From Thiohalocapsa sp963704155 (GTDB lineage: Bacteria; Pseudomonadota; Gammaproteobacteria; Chromatiales; Chromatiaceae), in the NCBI GenBank assembly GCA_963704155.1, contig CAVPHF010000023.1:124001-188000 (forward strand): a stretch of DNA of 64,000 bases, in the 5' to 3' direction. Each line of letters begins with the position of its first letter. Positions within the stretch are counted from its first letter, which is position 1. This document shows, in pieces, positions 53,117 to 61,639 of this stretch. Made by a program: the position numbers and the translations under genes. The notes beneath the pieces were generated by a model that worked only from the letters and a program-made list of their open reading frames with translations, did not search any database and was not told where the DNA came from.

Positions 53117-55828
53117 ATGAAGCCCTTCGCGCAACGCCTCGCCACCGAACTGACCCTGTACGAGGCCGTCGATCAGTTGTTCGGCACCCGTATCGGCGAA
53201 ACGCTGAACGAACTGCTGATCAAGGGCCTAATGGACTTCTTCGACGAGGGCCAGTCGATCTGGCCGATGCCCGGCCGCAAGAAAGGCCTCTACCGCTGCT
53301 GGAGCCGGATCGCGCGGCGCAACCGACGTCTGCGCATGCGCGGGCTGGACGTCGGCGCCATCCTGGCGCAGGCGGACGACCCCGAGTCCATGATCGACCG
53401 CGTCATGACCCGCCTCGGCATCCCAGAATCCCTATGGATGGACTACTTCACACTGGAGCTGGCGCAGCTGCACGGCTGGGCCGGCTTCGTGCGCTGGCGC
53501 TCACAGGCGCGCCACTACTACTGGCAGCAGCGCAACCCGGCCGACCTGGTTGACTTCATCGCGATACGCCTGGTTTTGGCGCTGGCGCTGCTGGAAGACG
53601 CGGCGCGGCGCGAGAAGCGCGACTTCGGCTATGCGTCGCTTAAATCCTACGCCGAACAACACCCTCGCGAGTGCCTGCTGCGGCGCGAGCTGAACGCCGG
53701 CAGCGTGCTGCCGGACTACGCACACCGCATCGAAGTCACGCTGGACGGCCGCGACCCGGCGCGCATCGACGCGCTCTGTCTCGAGTACGAGCGCGAGAAG
53801 ACCATTCGCGAGGCCGATAGCCGCGGGCGACGACTGCTCGAGGTGGCCGATAAGGCCGGCATCGCGCACCAATCCCTGCTGCAGCGCTCCGACGACACGC
53901 TGATGCAGTTCATCGACGCCGTCTACAGCTTCAAGGCGCGCGAGGAATTCGTCTGGACGCAGGCCCTGGAGCGGACCTACAGCCGCCGGCTTCTGGCCCG
54001 CATCGAGGCCGCCGCGGACAACCAACGAGGCGCGTCGGACGCGGCCGTCGCCGAGCGGCCCGCCAGCGCCGACCCGTCCGGTCCGGTTCAGGCGTTGTTC
54101 TGTATCGACGTGCGCTCCGAGCGCCTGCGCCGGCACCTGGAGGCGGTGGGCGACTACGAGACCTTCGGCATCGCCGGCTTCTTCGGCGTACCGGTCAGCT
54201 TCGTCGAGTTCGGCAAGGGCCATGAGACCGCGCTCTGTCCGGCCATCGTCACGCCGCGCAACGTCGCCGTGGAAATGCCGCACAAGCACGAGAAGCAAGG
54301 CCACTCCTTGTTTCATGTCGCGCACGACGTCGTGCACGACCTCAAGAACACCGTGCTCGCCCCCTTTGTGACGGTCGAGGCGGTCGGGCTGCTGTTCGGC
54401 TTCGACATGGTCGGCAAGACCTTCGCGCCGCGCGCTTACAATACCTGGCGCCAGCGCCTGCAGAGCCGCAAGCCGCCGGCCAGGCTGCTGATCGACAAGA
54501 TCACACGCGAGGAGGCCGAGGAGCTGGTCGCCAACCTGCAGGACGAGATGGTCATCCGCGCTATCGAACGTCACTTCGGCGTCCAGCGCGAGGCCGTCAC
54601 CAGCCCAATGATTCGCGAGTTGCGCGAGACCGCGCTCGCCAACCCTCGAAGCAGGACCGACGGCAAGACGCAGACCGCATTCGCGCGACGATTCGATGTG
54701 GACGCCGCCGCCGAGGCCATGTTCCTGCTCTCGCTGCAGACCGAGTACCGGGTCAATCCGGACCAGGCCACCATCCAGTTGGAACATCTGGCCAAGGTCG
54801 GCTTCCGGCACAAGCGCCAGGCGCAGCTGGTCGGCACCGCGCTGCGCTCCATCGGCCTCGGCGGCAACCTCTCGCGCACCGTGCTGGTGGTCGGCCATGG
54901 CAGCACATCCGAGAACAACCCCTACGAATCGGCGCTCGATTGCGGCGCCTGCGGCGGCGACCAAGGGCTGGTCAACGCGCGCATCTTCGCCGCCATGGCC
55001 AACCGCCGCGAGGTGCGGCAGCTGCTCGCCGAGCAGGGCGTGCCGATACCAGACGAGACCTGGTTCATCCCGGCGCTGCACGACACCACCACCGACGAGA
55101 TACAGCTGTTCGACCTCGACCAGCTGCCCCCGACGGTGCTCACCCGGCTGACCCGCATCCAAGAGGATCTGAACGCGGCCGGACGCCTTTGCGCGCTCGA
55201 GCGCTGTGCCGAACTCGGCGAGCGCGGCATCGAGACGCCGGAAGCCGCCGGACGCCGCGTCAAGCGCCACGCGCTGGACTGGACCCAGGTACGCCCGGAA
55301 TGGGGGCTGTCGAAGAACGCCTGCTTCATCATCGGGCGGCGCGCGCTGTCGCGGACCCAGGACCTTGACGGGCGCGCCTTCCTGCACTCCTACGACCACC
55401 GCATCGACGACCAGGGCCGGCTGCTGGAGGGCATCCTCTCCGGACCGCTGGTGGTCGCGCAATGGATCAACATGGAGCACTACTTCTCGGTGGTCGATAA
55501 CGAGGCCTTCGGCAGCGGCAGCAAGGTCTACCACAACATCACCGGCCGCTTCGGCGTCATCACCGGCAATGTCAGCGATCTGCGCACAGGCCTGCCGGCG
55601 CAGACCATGCTCAAGGGCAACCGCCCCTACCATGAGCCAATGCGCCTGCTAACCGTCATCGAGGCGCCGCTCGCGCTGGTCCAAGGCGTGCTCGCGCGCC
55701 TCTTCAAGCCCCGTCAACTGGTCGAGAACGGCTGGATCAGACTGCTGGTGCTCGACCCGCAGACGCAGACCGCACACCGATTCGAACAGGGCGACTGGCC
55801 GGCCGAACCGGTGCGGCTGCCGGACTGA
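53117..55828 (+). CDS. dabA: DabA catalytic portion (split gene, second ORF)
   Basis: The ATG at 53117 lies 2 bases after the stop of the first ORF (TGACCATG), so re-initiation by coupling is possible; a TTG at 53111 is also in frame. The 903-aa product has the rest of DabA: LFGTRIGETLNELLIKGLMDFFDEGQ near the start, the zinc/carbonic-anhydrase-like site with Cys and Asp in LFCIDVRSERLRRHLE, and His and Cys in LVVGHGSTSENNPYESALDCGACGG. All four metal-site residues described for DabA seem present, so the protein is probably active if the two parts assemble. It is followed by the PII-like gene. Confidence 0.88.
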   Translation: MKPFAQRLATELTLYEAVDQLFGTRIGETLNELLIKGLMDFFDEGQSIWPMPGRKKGLYRCWSRIARRNRRLRMRGLDVGAILAQADDPESMIDRVMTRLGIPESLWMDYFTLELAQLHGWAGFVRWRSQARHYYWQQRNPADLVDFIAIRLVLALALLEDAARREKRDFGYASLKSYAEQHPRECLLRRELNAGSVLPDYAHRIEVTLDGRDPARIDALCLEYEREKTIREADSRGRRLLEVADKAGIAHQSLLQRSDDTLMQFIDAVYSFKAREEFVWTQALERTYSRRLLARIEAAADNQRGASDAAVAERPASADPSGPVQALFCIDVRSERLRRHLEAVGDYETFGIAGFFGVPVSFVEFGKGHETALCPAIVTPRNVAVEMPHKHEKQGHSLFHVAHDVVHDLKNTVLAPFVTVEAVGLLFGFDMVGKTFAPRAYNTWRQRLQSRKPPARLLIDKITREEAEELVANLQDEMVIRAIERHFGVQREAVTSPMIRELRETALANPRSRTDGKTQTAFARRFDVDAAAEAMFLLSLQTEYRVNPDQATIQLEHLAKVGFRHKRQAQLVGTALRSIGLGGNLSRTVLVVGHGSTSENNPYESALDCGACGGDQGLVNARIFAAMANRREVRQLLAEQGVPIPDETWFIPALHDTTTDEIQLFDLDQLPPTVLTRLTRIQEDLNAAGRLCALERCAELGERGIETPEAAGRRVKRHALDWTQVRPEWGLSKNACFIIGRRALSRTQDLDGRAFLHSYDHRIDDQGRLLEGILSGPLVVAQWINMEHYFSVVDNEAFGSGSKVYHNITGRFGVITGNVSDLRTGLPAQTMLKGNRPYHEPMRLLTVIEAPLALVQGVLARLFKPRQLVENGWIRLLVLDPQTQTAHRFEQGDWPAEPVRLPD

Positions 55829-55904
55829 CAGACACTGGCGAACCGGCGGCGGCCGACAATCGCAAGCCAACCAGGCGACAGCACACCACCGCGGAGACGA
55901 CCCC

Positions 55905-56249
55905 ATGCAAGCGCTCAACCACAGCCAGTTGAAAAAGCTCGAGATCATCGTCCAGGGCGAATACCGCGATTTCGTCCTCGACCTGCTCGACCGCGCCGGC
56001 GTCAGCGGCTACACGCTGATCCATAACCTCTCCGGCAAAGGCACCCACGGCGCACACCAGGGCCACCTGATGTTCAACGAAGACGACGTCCTGGTCATGA
56101 TCATCACCGCCGTCCCGGAAGACCTTGCCGAACCCATCCTCGAAGGCCTAACACCCTTCTTCACCAAACACATGGGCGTCGTCTTCACGTCCGACATCCA
56201 GGTCACTCGCCTCGGCAAGTTTCGCGGCACGCCGGCCGGCGACGCCTGA
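55905..56249 (+). CDS. PII-like regulatory protein of the carbon-uptake cluster
   Basis: This 114-aa protein has the ferredoxin-like PII fold pattern: an N-terminal beta strand KKLEIIVQGEYRDFVLDLLDRAG, the GYTLIHNLSGKGTHGAH segment where a T-loop would be, and DVLVMIITAVPEDLAEPILEGLTPFF. It lacks the canonical uridylylated Tyr of GlnB. Such PII-like proteins are often encoded next to bicarbonate or DAB transporters and sense adenine nucleotides or bicarbonate. The ATG at 55905 is 76 bp after dabA. It probably regulates the DabAB complex; no direct evidence. Confidence 0.82.
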   Translation: MQALNHSQLKKLEIIVQGEYRDFVLDLLDRAGVSGYTLIHNLSGKGTHGAHQGHLMFNEDDVLVMIITAVPEDLAEPILEGLTPFFTKHMGVVFTSDIQVTRLGKFRGTPAGDA

Positions 56250-56481
56250 CCTAGACGCATGCCGACACCCGGCTTGGTTGAGATCTCATGCGCAGGCCTC
56301 TGGTCACCGAGAAGAAAGAAGCGGTCGGTGCCGATGGTCATCGAGGTCTCGAGAGCGGCGTTCTTTCGTCAACGGGCAACCCGGCAATCCACACCGGAGG
56401 GCCGCCTGCCCGCGCCTCAACCCCGTATTTCGGCTATTGTTGAAGCGATACCTACAACGCCAATCACGACGGGAGTTCCCT

Positions 56482-57033
56482 ATGTCCTTCGCCAGTTCAA
56501 TCAACGGATCGCTGCTACTGGTTCTGCTGCTAGCCGCCTGCCCCGTCGTTGCAGACACGCAGCCAGTCCGCTTTCTCGACATGACCGCCGATGTGCCAGC
56601 GGACTGGGTCACAAGCGAGCCGAGCAGCAATATGCGCGTGCTTCAGGCCAGCGTACCCGCCGCCGACGGCGAAGGCGCCGAGCTGGTGGTCTACTACTTC
56701 GGCCCCGGCCAGGGCGGCACGCTGGAAGACAATGTCGCGCGTTGGGCATCGCAGTTCAGCAGCGCCGATGGCGCCACCGTCGAGCCGGTGATCACCCAGT
56801 TGGAAGGCACGCTGCCGGCGACACTGGTCGAACTCACCGGCAGCTATGCCCGCGGCGTCGGCATAGGCCCAACCGGCGACGCACTGCCGGAGCGCACGCT
56901 GCTGGCAGGCGTGGTGGAGACGCCGAGCGGCAACCTCTATCCACAACTGCATGGCCCGGCCGACCTGGTAGCCGAGCACCGCGCCGCCTTCGTTACGCTC
57001 ATCGAGTCGATCCGCGCCGATGCGGCTCCCTGA
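56482..57033 (+). CDS. Exported protein or lipoprotein of unknown function
   Basis: This 183-aa protein has an N-terminal signal (MSFASSINGSLLLVLLLAACPVVADT). LLAAC fits a lipobox, and an AxA-type site follows as an alternative, so it is a lipoprotein or a periplasmic protein. The mature part has a compact pattern (DVPADWVTSEPSSNMRVLQA; VVYYFGPGQGGTLEDNVARW; THIS-type GSYARGVGIGPTG stretch), resembling a small conserved family without known function. GGGAG precedes the ATG. It follows the PII-like gene by about 230 bp in which no gene is seen. Confidence 0.6.
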   Translation: MSFASSINGSLLLVLLLAACPVVADTQPVRFLDMTADVPADWVTSEPSSNMRVLQASVPAADGEGAELVVYYFGPGQGGTLEDNVARWASQFSSADGATVEPVITQLEGTLPATLVELTGSYARGVGIGPTGDALPERTLLAGVVETPSGNLYPQLHGPADLVAEHRAAFVTLIESIRADAAP

Positions 57034-57086
57034 CACCTGAAGCCATGCGCCCTGCCGCCGATCGATGCGCACGGCGGCGGCGCTGC

Positions 57087-57647
57087 TTACGCCAAATCGA
57101 CCCCCTCGTAGATCGCCTCAAGCGGCAAGGCCTCGTCTAAACAGCCCAAGGGCACTGCACCGTCGCAGAATACCTCCGGCCTCCAAGCGTGCTCACGGCG
57201 TAAAAGCTCCACCTGTCGCAACTCCTGCGAGACCAACAGATAGCCGCGCAACGACGGCATCGAGGTGTAGGCGAGGAACTTCTCGCGCCGGTCGATACGC
57301 CGCGTCTTTGGCGACAGAATCTCGACCACTAGGCAGGGCGCCCGGCAATAGTCGTTCGCTCGATCATCCGGATCGCAAGTCATCACCAGGTCCGGATAGT
57401 AAAAGACATCATCGCCAGCGATTTCCAAACGCACCTTCATGTCGCTTATGAACGCTTGGCAGTCGCCGCCGCGCAGCAGTGGACGCCAAAACGCATGAAT
57501 GTTTCCAGCGATCAGCCCATGCATCCGACTGGCGCCCGGCATCGCATAGACCTCGCCCGCAATGTACTCGTGCCGGACATCGCTGATCTCCTCGCCAGCC
57601 AGGTAATCTTCCACAGACAATCGAGATGGCATCGGTAACGCGCTCAT
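57087..57647 (-). CDS. Uma2-family (DUF820) PD-(D/E)XK endonuclease-like protein
   Basis: This 186-aa protein (ATG at 57647, MSALPMPSRLSVEDYLAGEE) shows the family order: SVEDYLAGEEISDVRHEYIAGEVYAM, then HGLIAGNI, then the nuclease core YYPDLVMTC and LVVEILSPKTRRIDRREKFLAY with the Asp, Glu and Lys of the PD-(D/E)XK fold. Such genes are common, multicopy and mobile-looking in cyanobacteria and purple sulfur bacteria; function is uncertain. It begins the accessory zone that runs to the window end. Confidence 0.85.
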   Translation of the reverse strand: MSALPMPSRLSVEDYLAGEEISDVRHEYIAGEVYAMPGASRMHGLIAGNIHAFWRPLLRGGDCQAFISDMKVRLEIAGDDVFYYPDLVMTCDPDDRANDYCRAPCLVVEILSPKTRRIDRREKFLAYTSMPSLRGYLLVSQELRQVELLRREHAWRPEVFCDGAVPLGCLDEALPLEAIYEGVDLA

Positions 57648-57758
57648 AGTGTTCACTCGCTCCGGAATCGAAACGCACACGAAGCTAAGTCAAAGTCTAA
57701 CCGACCTGGCACCCATCGAGGTACAAAGGCCAGCCCGGGGTGGCTCGCCGAGTCGATT

Positions 57759-57874
57759 TTCGTCTACGCCTACCGCGTCTGCGGCCGCTACCCGCGCACG
57801 TCGTCAGCCTGGCGGTGCTCGCCGACCGAGGCCCCGCGCTGGCGCCCGCGGCGCTTCCAGTCGGGTCCGATTGA
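57759..57874 (+). pseudogene. Fragment of an Rpn-family nuclease/transposase
   Basis: The reading FVYAYRVCGRYPR switches by one base into HVVSLAVLADRGPALAPAALPVGSD before a stop. Together these match the mid-region pattern of recombination-promoting Rpn/PD-(D/E)XK transposase-family proteins (YRxxDRYxRxVVSLAVLADxxP). The frameshift and the lack of flanking sequence show decay. C-terminal pieces of the same family lie at 59523 and 60002. The rest of the 57648-57934 gap shows nothing else. Confidence 0.5.
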
Positions 57875-57934
57875 CGGCAACGCGGTGCACACGTAAAGTT
57901 ACCAGACTGCCATACGTAGATGCTTGCCTGCGAG

Positions 57935-58234
57935 ATGACCACCAAACTCACTCTGAGCGTTGATGAATCCATCGCCGACCTGGCGAAGCGGGCAGCCAAG
58001 TCGCGCAACACCAGTGTCTCCGCGCTGTTGTCCCGGTTCGTGACGGGTCTTGAGGCGATGGACAAACCCGTGCGTCATCCTCCCATCGGGCCACTGACTC
58101 TGGCAGCGACGGGTCTTGCGCGTTGCCCTTCAGATCAGGACGCCTCGCTCAGAGCTAGCACCGCGGCCGACGCCCGAGCCGATGACGCCCTGCTGGAAGA
58201 CGCGCTGTGGGAGCGGTACGGGCCGCCCGAGTGA
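57935..58234 (+). CDS. DUF6364-like antitoxin of a VapBC-type pair
   Basis: Small protein of 99 aa (ATG at 57935, MTTKLTLSVDESIADLAKRAAKSRNTSVS). The beginning resembles ribbon-helix-helix antitoxins, with an N-terminal beta strand followed by two helices and the SVSALLSRFV helix. The C-terminal part (LLEDALWERYG) is the toxin-binding-like tail. Its stop overlaps the start of the PIN gene (GTGA), the usual antitoxin-toxin coupling. Confidence 0.75.
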   Translation: MTTKLTLSVDESIADLAKRAAKSRNTSVSALLSRFVTGLEAMDKPVRHPPIGPLTLAATGLARCPSDQDASLRASTAADARADDALLEDALWERYGPPE

Positions 58235-58497
58235 AACTCTTTATCGACACCAACCTGCTGCTTGACGTGCTTGCCAAGCGCAAGCCGTTCTTCACCTCGG
58301 CCGCCCGCGTCTGGTCCCTGTGCGAAACTGGCCAGTGCGAGGGCTTGGTGTCGGCGATCAGCTTCAACAACGTCTTCTATATCGTGCGCCGGACACGTAA
58401 TGCCGATGTGGCACGTCGGGCGCTGATACTGATGCGCGACGTCTTTGGCAGTGTCGCGCCAGACCAGTTGGAGTTTGCCGACGATTCTGGCGCGTAG
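58231..58497 (+). pseudogene. Truncated PIN-domain toxin (VapC-like)
   Basis: Starts with GTG overlapping the antitoxin stop: VKLFIDTNLLLDVLAKRKPF, with the first PIN Asp and the Asn of the active site. The frame ends at residue 88 (EFADDSGA), while PIN toxins usually have about 130 aa with two more acidic residues. The missing C-terminal half means the nuclease is likely inactive. Sequence after it belongs to another decayed gene. Confidence 0.7.
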
Positions 58498-58831
58498 TGG
58501 ACTGGCCCCTGACGAACTGCGTAAAGCCGATCGGCGCCAACAGCTCTCCGGCCCGCTAGCCGACTGGATTGCGCTGTTTGAACACTGGAAGGGAAGAAGG
58601 CAAGCTTGAAGCCCTGCGCCAGTGCAAGAGGCGTTTCGCGCGCTCGGCTATCCTGATCTCGAAGACGTCTGCGCCGACGCCGACGGCTTCACCATCACCC
58701 GCCATCCCGATCCGGACGAGACTAAGCGCATCGCCATTCTCGAAGCCGTCGCCAAGACCCTCCTTCCGGACCTGCTGGAGCAGATCGCGCTGCCGCCGTC
58801 GGCGACCTGCAGCGAGCTTGGGGTGAGGTGA
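58498..58831 (+). pseudogene. Frameshifted remnant of an unidentified protein
   Basis: Three consecutive frames give sensible protein: SGLAPDELRKADRRQQLSGP and DWIALFEHWK, then EEGKLEALRQ, then VQEAFRALGYPDLEDVCADA continuing to a stop at 58831. The frames change near 58590 and 58625. The piece is not assigned to a family; the first part has the look of the end of an Rpn-like or DUF protein. It is read as a pseudogene joined to the truncated toxin. Confidence 0.4.
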
Positions 58832-58998
58832 AGGTTGAACGGTGAGCCCTGTGCGCTTCCTGATCAGGACCAACGATTTCACCGTCGTGCCTTGCAGCGG
58901 GACTCACACCCGTCGGCACCATCCGGTTGTCGAACAGCGACAATGCTACGATGCTACGATGCGAGGCATGGTCTCAAATCGACTCCAGAGACAAAAAC

Positions 58999-59469
58999 AT
59001 GAGTAACCTCAGCGAACTCTATCAGACAGATTATTCCGCGTGGGCGCTCCGCCAAGCCGAACTCCTGCGTGCCGGCCACTACACCGAACTGGATGTCAAT
59101 CATTTGGTGCAGGAGCTGAGCGATATGAGCAAGAGCGACCGCCGCGAGCTGGAGAGCCGGTTGTTGATCCTGATCGCTCACCTGCTGAAGTGGCAGTTCC
59201 AGTATCAGGCATTGTCCGGGCGGTGGCGCGAGTTCGACGGGCGAAGCTGGCGTTCTACCATTGTCGAGCAGCGCAAGCAGCTGGCCGTCCTGCTCCGCCA
59301 GTCGCCAGGGCTGACGTCGACGCTGACCGAAACGATGGATAGCACTTATCCGGACGCCGTCGATCTGGCCAGCAAAGAGACGGGACTGTCGTCGGATACC
59401 TTCCCCGCGCAATGCCCTTACACTGCAACACAAGTGTTCGACGACGACTGGTATCCAGACGCCGCCTGA
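58999..59469 (+). CDS. DUF29 domain protein
   Basis: This 156-aa protein has the DUF29 pattern: LYQTDYSAWALRQAELLRAG, LVQELSDMSKSDRRELESRL, LLKWQFQYQALSGRW, then the SWRSTIVEQRKQL helix, and the end TFPAQCPYTATQVFDDDWYP. The ATG at 58999 is chosen because the family start is MSNLSELYQ. DUF29 genes are abundant and multicopy in cyanobacteria and Chromatiaceae, with unknown function, often within accessory regions such as this. Confidence 0.9.
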   Translation: MSNLSELYQTDYSAWALRQAELLRAGHYTELDVNHLVQELSDMSKSDRRELESRLLILIAHLLKWQFQYQALSGRWREFDGRSWRSTIVEQRKQLAVLLRQSPGLTSTLTETMDSTYPDAVDLASKETGLSSDTFPAQCPYTATQVFDDDWYPDAA

Positions 59470-59522
59470 CCAAGCCAAGAGCGGATGCGATCTGATATCG
59501 ACAGGTTGGGCCATAGACAACC

Positions 59523-59945
59523 ATGGGCTTTGCACACAAGCTGCAGCTCACCCGGCGGCTCTACGAGCGCGGCCTTCCGCGGCAGACGATCATCGACCTT
59601 TACCGATTCCTGGACTGGCTCATGCGCCTGCCCGAGGATCTGGAGCTGCAATACACCGACGCGATCTTTCGGATCGAGGAGCAACTGAAGATGCCCTACC
59701 TGAGCTTCGTAGAGCGCCGCGGCGAGCAGATCGGCGAGGCCCGCGGCGTCGCCCGCCTATTGCGCACCCAGCTCGAGCAGCGCTTCGCCCCGTTGCCGGC
59801 CGAGGTGATCAAGCGACTGGAACAGGCCGATGCGGTGGAACTGATGGGCTGGGGCACACGCATTGCCGATGCCCGCAGCCTCGATGAGGTCTTCGGCAAC
59901 GGTGACGAATCGCCCGCGGCCGCCCCGCGACAGCCACCGCACTGA
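59523..59945 (+). pseudogene. C-terminal part of an Rpn/DUF4351-type nuclease-transposase
   Basis: The 140-aa frame begins abruptly with KLQLTRRLYERGLPRQTIID, which is normally the middle of Rpn-family proteins (after the PD-(D/E)XK nuclease domain). It continues through the family end region (MPYLSFVERRGEQIGEARG; LLRTQLEQRFAPLPAEV; ARSLDEVFGN). The catalytic N-terminal domain is missing, so this is a 5'-truncated copy. It could still be translated from its ATG as a short protein. Confidence 0.7.
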
Positions 59946-60001
59946 GCCCGACAAAACGCGCAGCCAAAGCCGCGCCAGACCCGCGCGCCTGTGGGTACCG
60001 T

Positions 60002-60250
60002 CGCTACCAGCAACAGTACCCAGACGCGGTGGAAATCATGAAGGCCTTCTCTGAACGCGTTCGCGACGAAGGTGTGCAGCAAGGCATGCAGCAAGGCGAA
60101 GCGGTGTCATTGCTGCGGCTGATGCACCACAAATTCGGCGAGCTTCCGGCGGACATCCGCCACCGCATCGAGTCGGCCGAACCGGACACCCTGAGCCGCT
60201 GGTTCGATCAGGCCCTCGCGGCCGACAACCTCGACGAGGTCCTGCATTAA
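60002..60250 (+). pseudogene. Second C-terminal fragment of an Rpn-family protein
   Basis: The frame reads RYQQQYPDAVEIMKAFSERV, then GVQQGMQQGEAVSLLRLMHH and FGELPADIRHRIESAEPDTL to LDEVLH. The MQQGEA-to-end part is the typical Gln/Gly hinge and DUF4351-like tail of Rpn transposase-family proteins. No start or nuclease domain is present. It lies directly behind the other truncated copy, suggesting repeated insertion and deletion of this family. Confidence 0.55.
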
Positions 60251-60280
60251 GCCACCGCCCGCGGGCATCCCATTAGGCGA

Positions 60281-60312
60281 TTGCCCTCGGCGCGACGACC
60301 AACGCGCTCGCG
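60281..60312. repeat. Half REP-like element (CCCTCGGCGCGACGA type)
   Basis: The GCCCTCGGCGCGACGACCAACGCGCTCGCG block matches the core of the hairpin at 62203-62283 and the half copy at 63391. It appears to be one arm of the same REP family without its partner. Confidence 0.5.
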
Positions 60313-60391
60313 ACTCGACCGCCGGTTACCTCAGTCATGCTTGATTGCAAGACCTCTTGCCCAGGAGAGCCTGACGAGGATAGCCATCACG

Positions 60392-60763
60392 CTACAGCAG
60401 CTTCACCAGCGCGGCGATGGCGATGACCTGCCCAACCATCAGCGGCACCAGCCACTTGAGCAGGTCGTTCTTGGAGCGCGCAATCTCGCCGCGGACTTGC
60501 TCGATTTCCTTTAGCAGCGTTAGTTCGGCGGTTCTCATCTCGCCGCGAAGGTGCTCGATCTCTTTCTGCAAGCGCAGCTCGACCTCCTTGATCTCCTTCT
60601 GCAGGCGCAACTCCGACTCGCGCACATGTCCTTGCGTGGCCAGTTCCGGCAGGTGTGGGTAGCGTTCTTCGAGACGCTCGAACGCCTCGGCGATGACGCG
60701 CGCGCGGGCGCGGTCGTCGGGAGCCGAGGTGAGGGCCTCGTAGAGTGCGACGGAAGAATTCAT
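60392..60763 (-). CDS. Small coiled-coil protein with C-terminal membrane anchor (copy A, short)
   Basis: 123 aa from the ATG at 60763 (MNSSVALYEALTSAPDD). The N-terminal 45 residues are conserved with two other copies in this window (ERLEERYPHLPELATQGHV). A coiled coil of 11-residue repeats follows (ELRLQKEIKEV, ELRLQKEIEHL, ELTLLKEIEQV), and one C-terminal helix (WLVPLMVGQVIAIAALVKLL). The architecture resembles DUF1640/CCDC90 proteins. Function is unknown. It lacks two of the 11-residue repeats seen in copy B. Confidence 0.7.
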   Translation of the reverse strand: MNSSVALYEALTSAPDDRARARVIAEAFERLEERYPHLPELATQGHVRESELRLQKEIKEVELRLQKEIEHLRGEMRTAELTLLKEIEQVRGEIARSKNDLLKWLVPLMVGQVIAIAALVKLL

Positions 60764-61028
60764 GGGCTTAATGTGCCATCTGCTCGGGTTGTCGGCAAGG
60801 TATCGCGCCTTGGTCGCGACGATAGCAACGGCGGCGCCTTGGCCATCAGATGGAGCAGCGGGCGTCGCGGCTAGTGTAGCGGGGGATGCCGCACGCAAGA
60901 CCCTAGGCGCCTCGCTCAACCGACCCCGCACGCTTGTTCTGGGGGGCCCCTAGTGGTAGCTTCGCAGCGATACAAAGCGTCTGGCCGTGCTCTGTGCCGG
61001 TCGGGCCTTCCGCTTGGGCGTTCCTCTC
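60764..61028. other. Gap without recognisable gene
   Basis: The 265 bases between two divergent small genes show short Arg/Ala-rich frames only, with no repeat or RNA structure recognised by eye. It presumably holds the two promoters. Confidence 0.4.
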
Positions 61029-61274
61029 ATGAGCGACAACATCGACAGCTTGGTCCTCGAGCACCTCCGCGCCATCCGCGCAGGTCAAGATGAGCTGGCC
61101 GAACGTCTGGGACGAGTCGAGTCGAGACTCACAAACCTGGAAGTCACCACTGCCGGTCTGCGTCGAGACTTAGCGCATATGTACGGCGAGGTCGTCGAGC
61201 GGAACGCGGGTTATGACGCGTTGCGCGCACGAGTGGAGCGCATAGAGCGCCGACTGGACATTCGCGACGACTGA
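61029..61274 (+). CDS. Small coiled-coil protein (conserved hypothetical)
   Basis: 81 aa from the ATG at 61029 (MSDNIDSLVLEHLRAIRAGQ). The pattern MSDNIDxLVLEHLRxIR, followed by RVESRLTNLEV and the end RVERIERRLDIRD, matches a widespread family of short coiled-coil proteins of unknown function. No membrane segment is present. Confidence 0.8.
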   Translation: MSDNIDSLVLEHLRAIRAGQDELAERLGRVESRLTNLEVTTAGLRRDLAHMYGEVVERNAGYDALRARVERIERRLDIRDD

Positions 61275-61639
61275 TCCGTCACATCCCTGCCATCGCGGCG
61301 CTGGAGCGCCGAAAGACGCTCGGCGACGCTTGAGCATCGCCGCGATTGAAACTCCGGTTCAGCGCATCGTTTGCGACCCCGGATTTTCCTTACCCCAGCT
61401 CCATTCCTGCCCCTTATATTCCCGCCGCCGGGCGGGAGCGCGAACTGCAATCCGGCTGGATTCGCGAGAGGCCAAGTCCATAAACAGACATCCATCAGCA
61501 AGAGCAACTAGCCTCCAAAGGCCCCGGCGAGCAGCCGGATGAATCCGCGTACCCGGGCCAGCTGCCGCAGTCAGCTGTGCGGCCCGCGCAGCGAGACCGG
61601 CAACTTGCACCCCGACGCTGCCAATGGCAGATTACGCCC
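61275..61639. repeat. Repeat-rich leader of coiled-coil copy B, also present at copy C
   Basis: Two inverted repeats are visible: ATCGCGGCG (61292-61300) with CGCCGCGAT (61338-61346), and the inner GGCGCT-GG-AGCGCC (61298-61311). From about 61545 on (GGATGAATCCGCGTACCC ... CAGTCAGCTGTGCGGCCCGCG ... ACCGGCAACTTGCACCCC) the sequence recurs almost unchanged at 62911-63050, in front of copy C, with extra bases inserted there. It is part of a segmental duplication. Confidence 0.6.

Noticed and set aside
53501..55633. A 710-codon open frame on the minus strand opposite dabA
   Set aside because: Composition (His/Gln/Val/Gly/Arg-rich, no hydrophobic core pattern) and exact overlap with a well-conserved gene on the other strand show that it is a GC-driven shadow.
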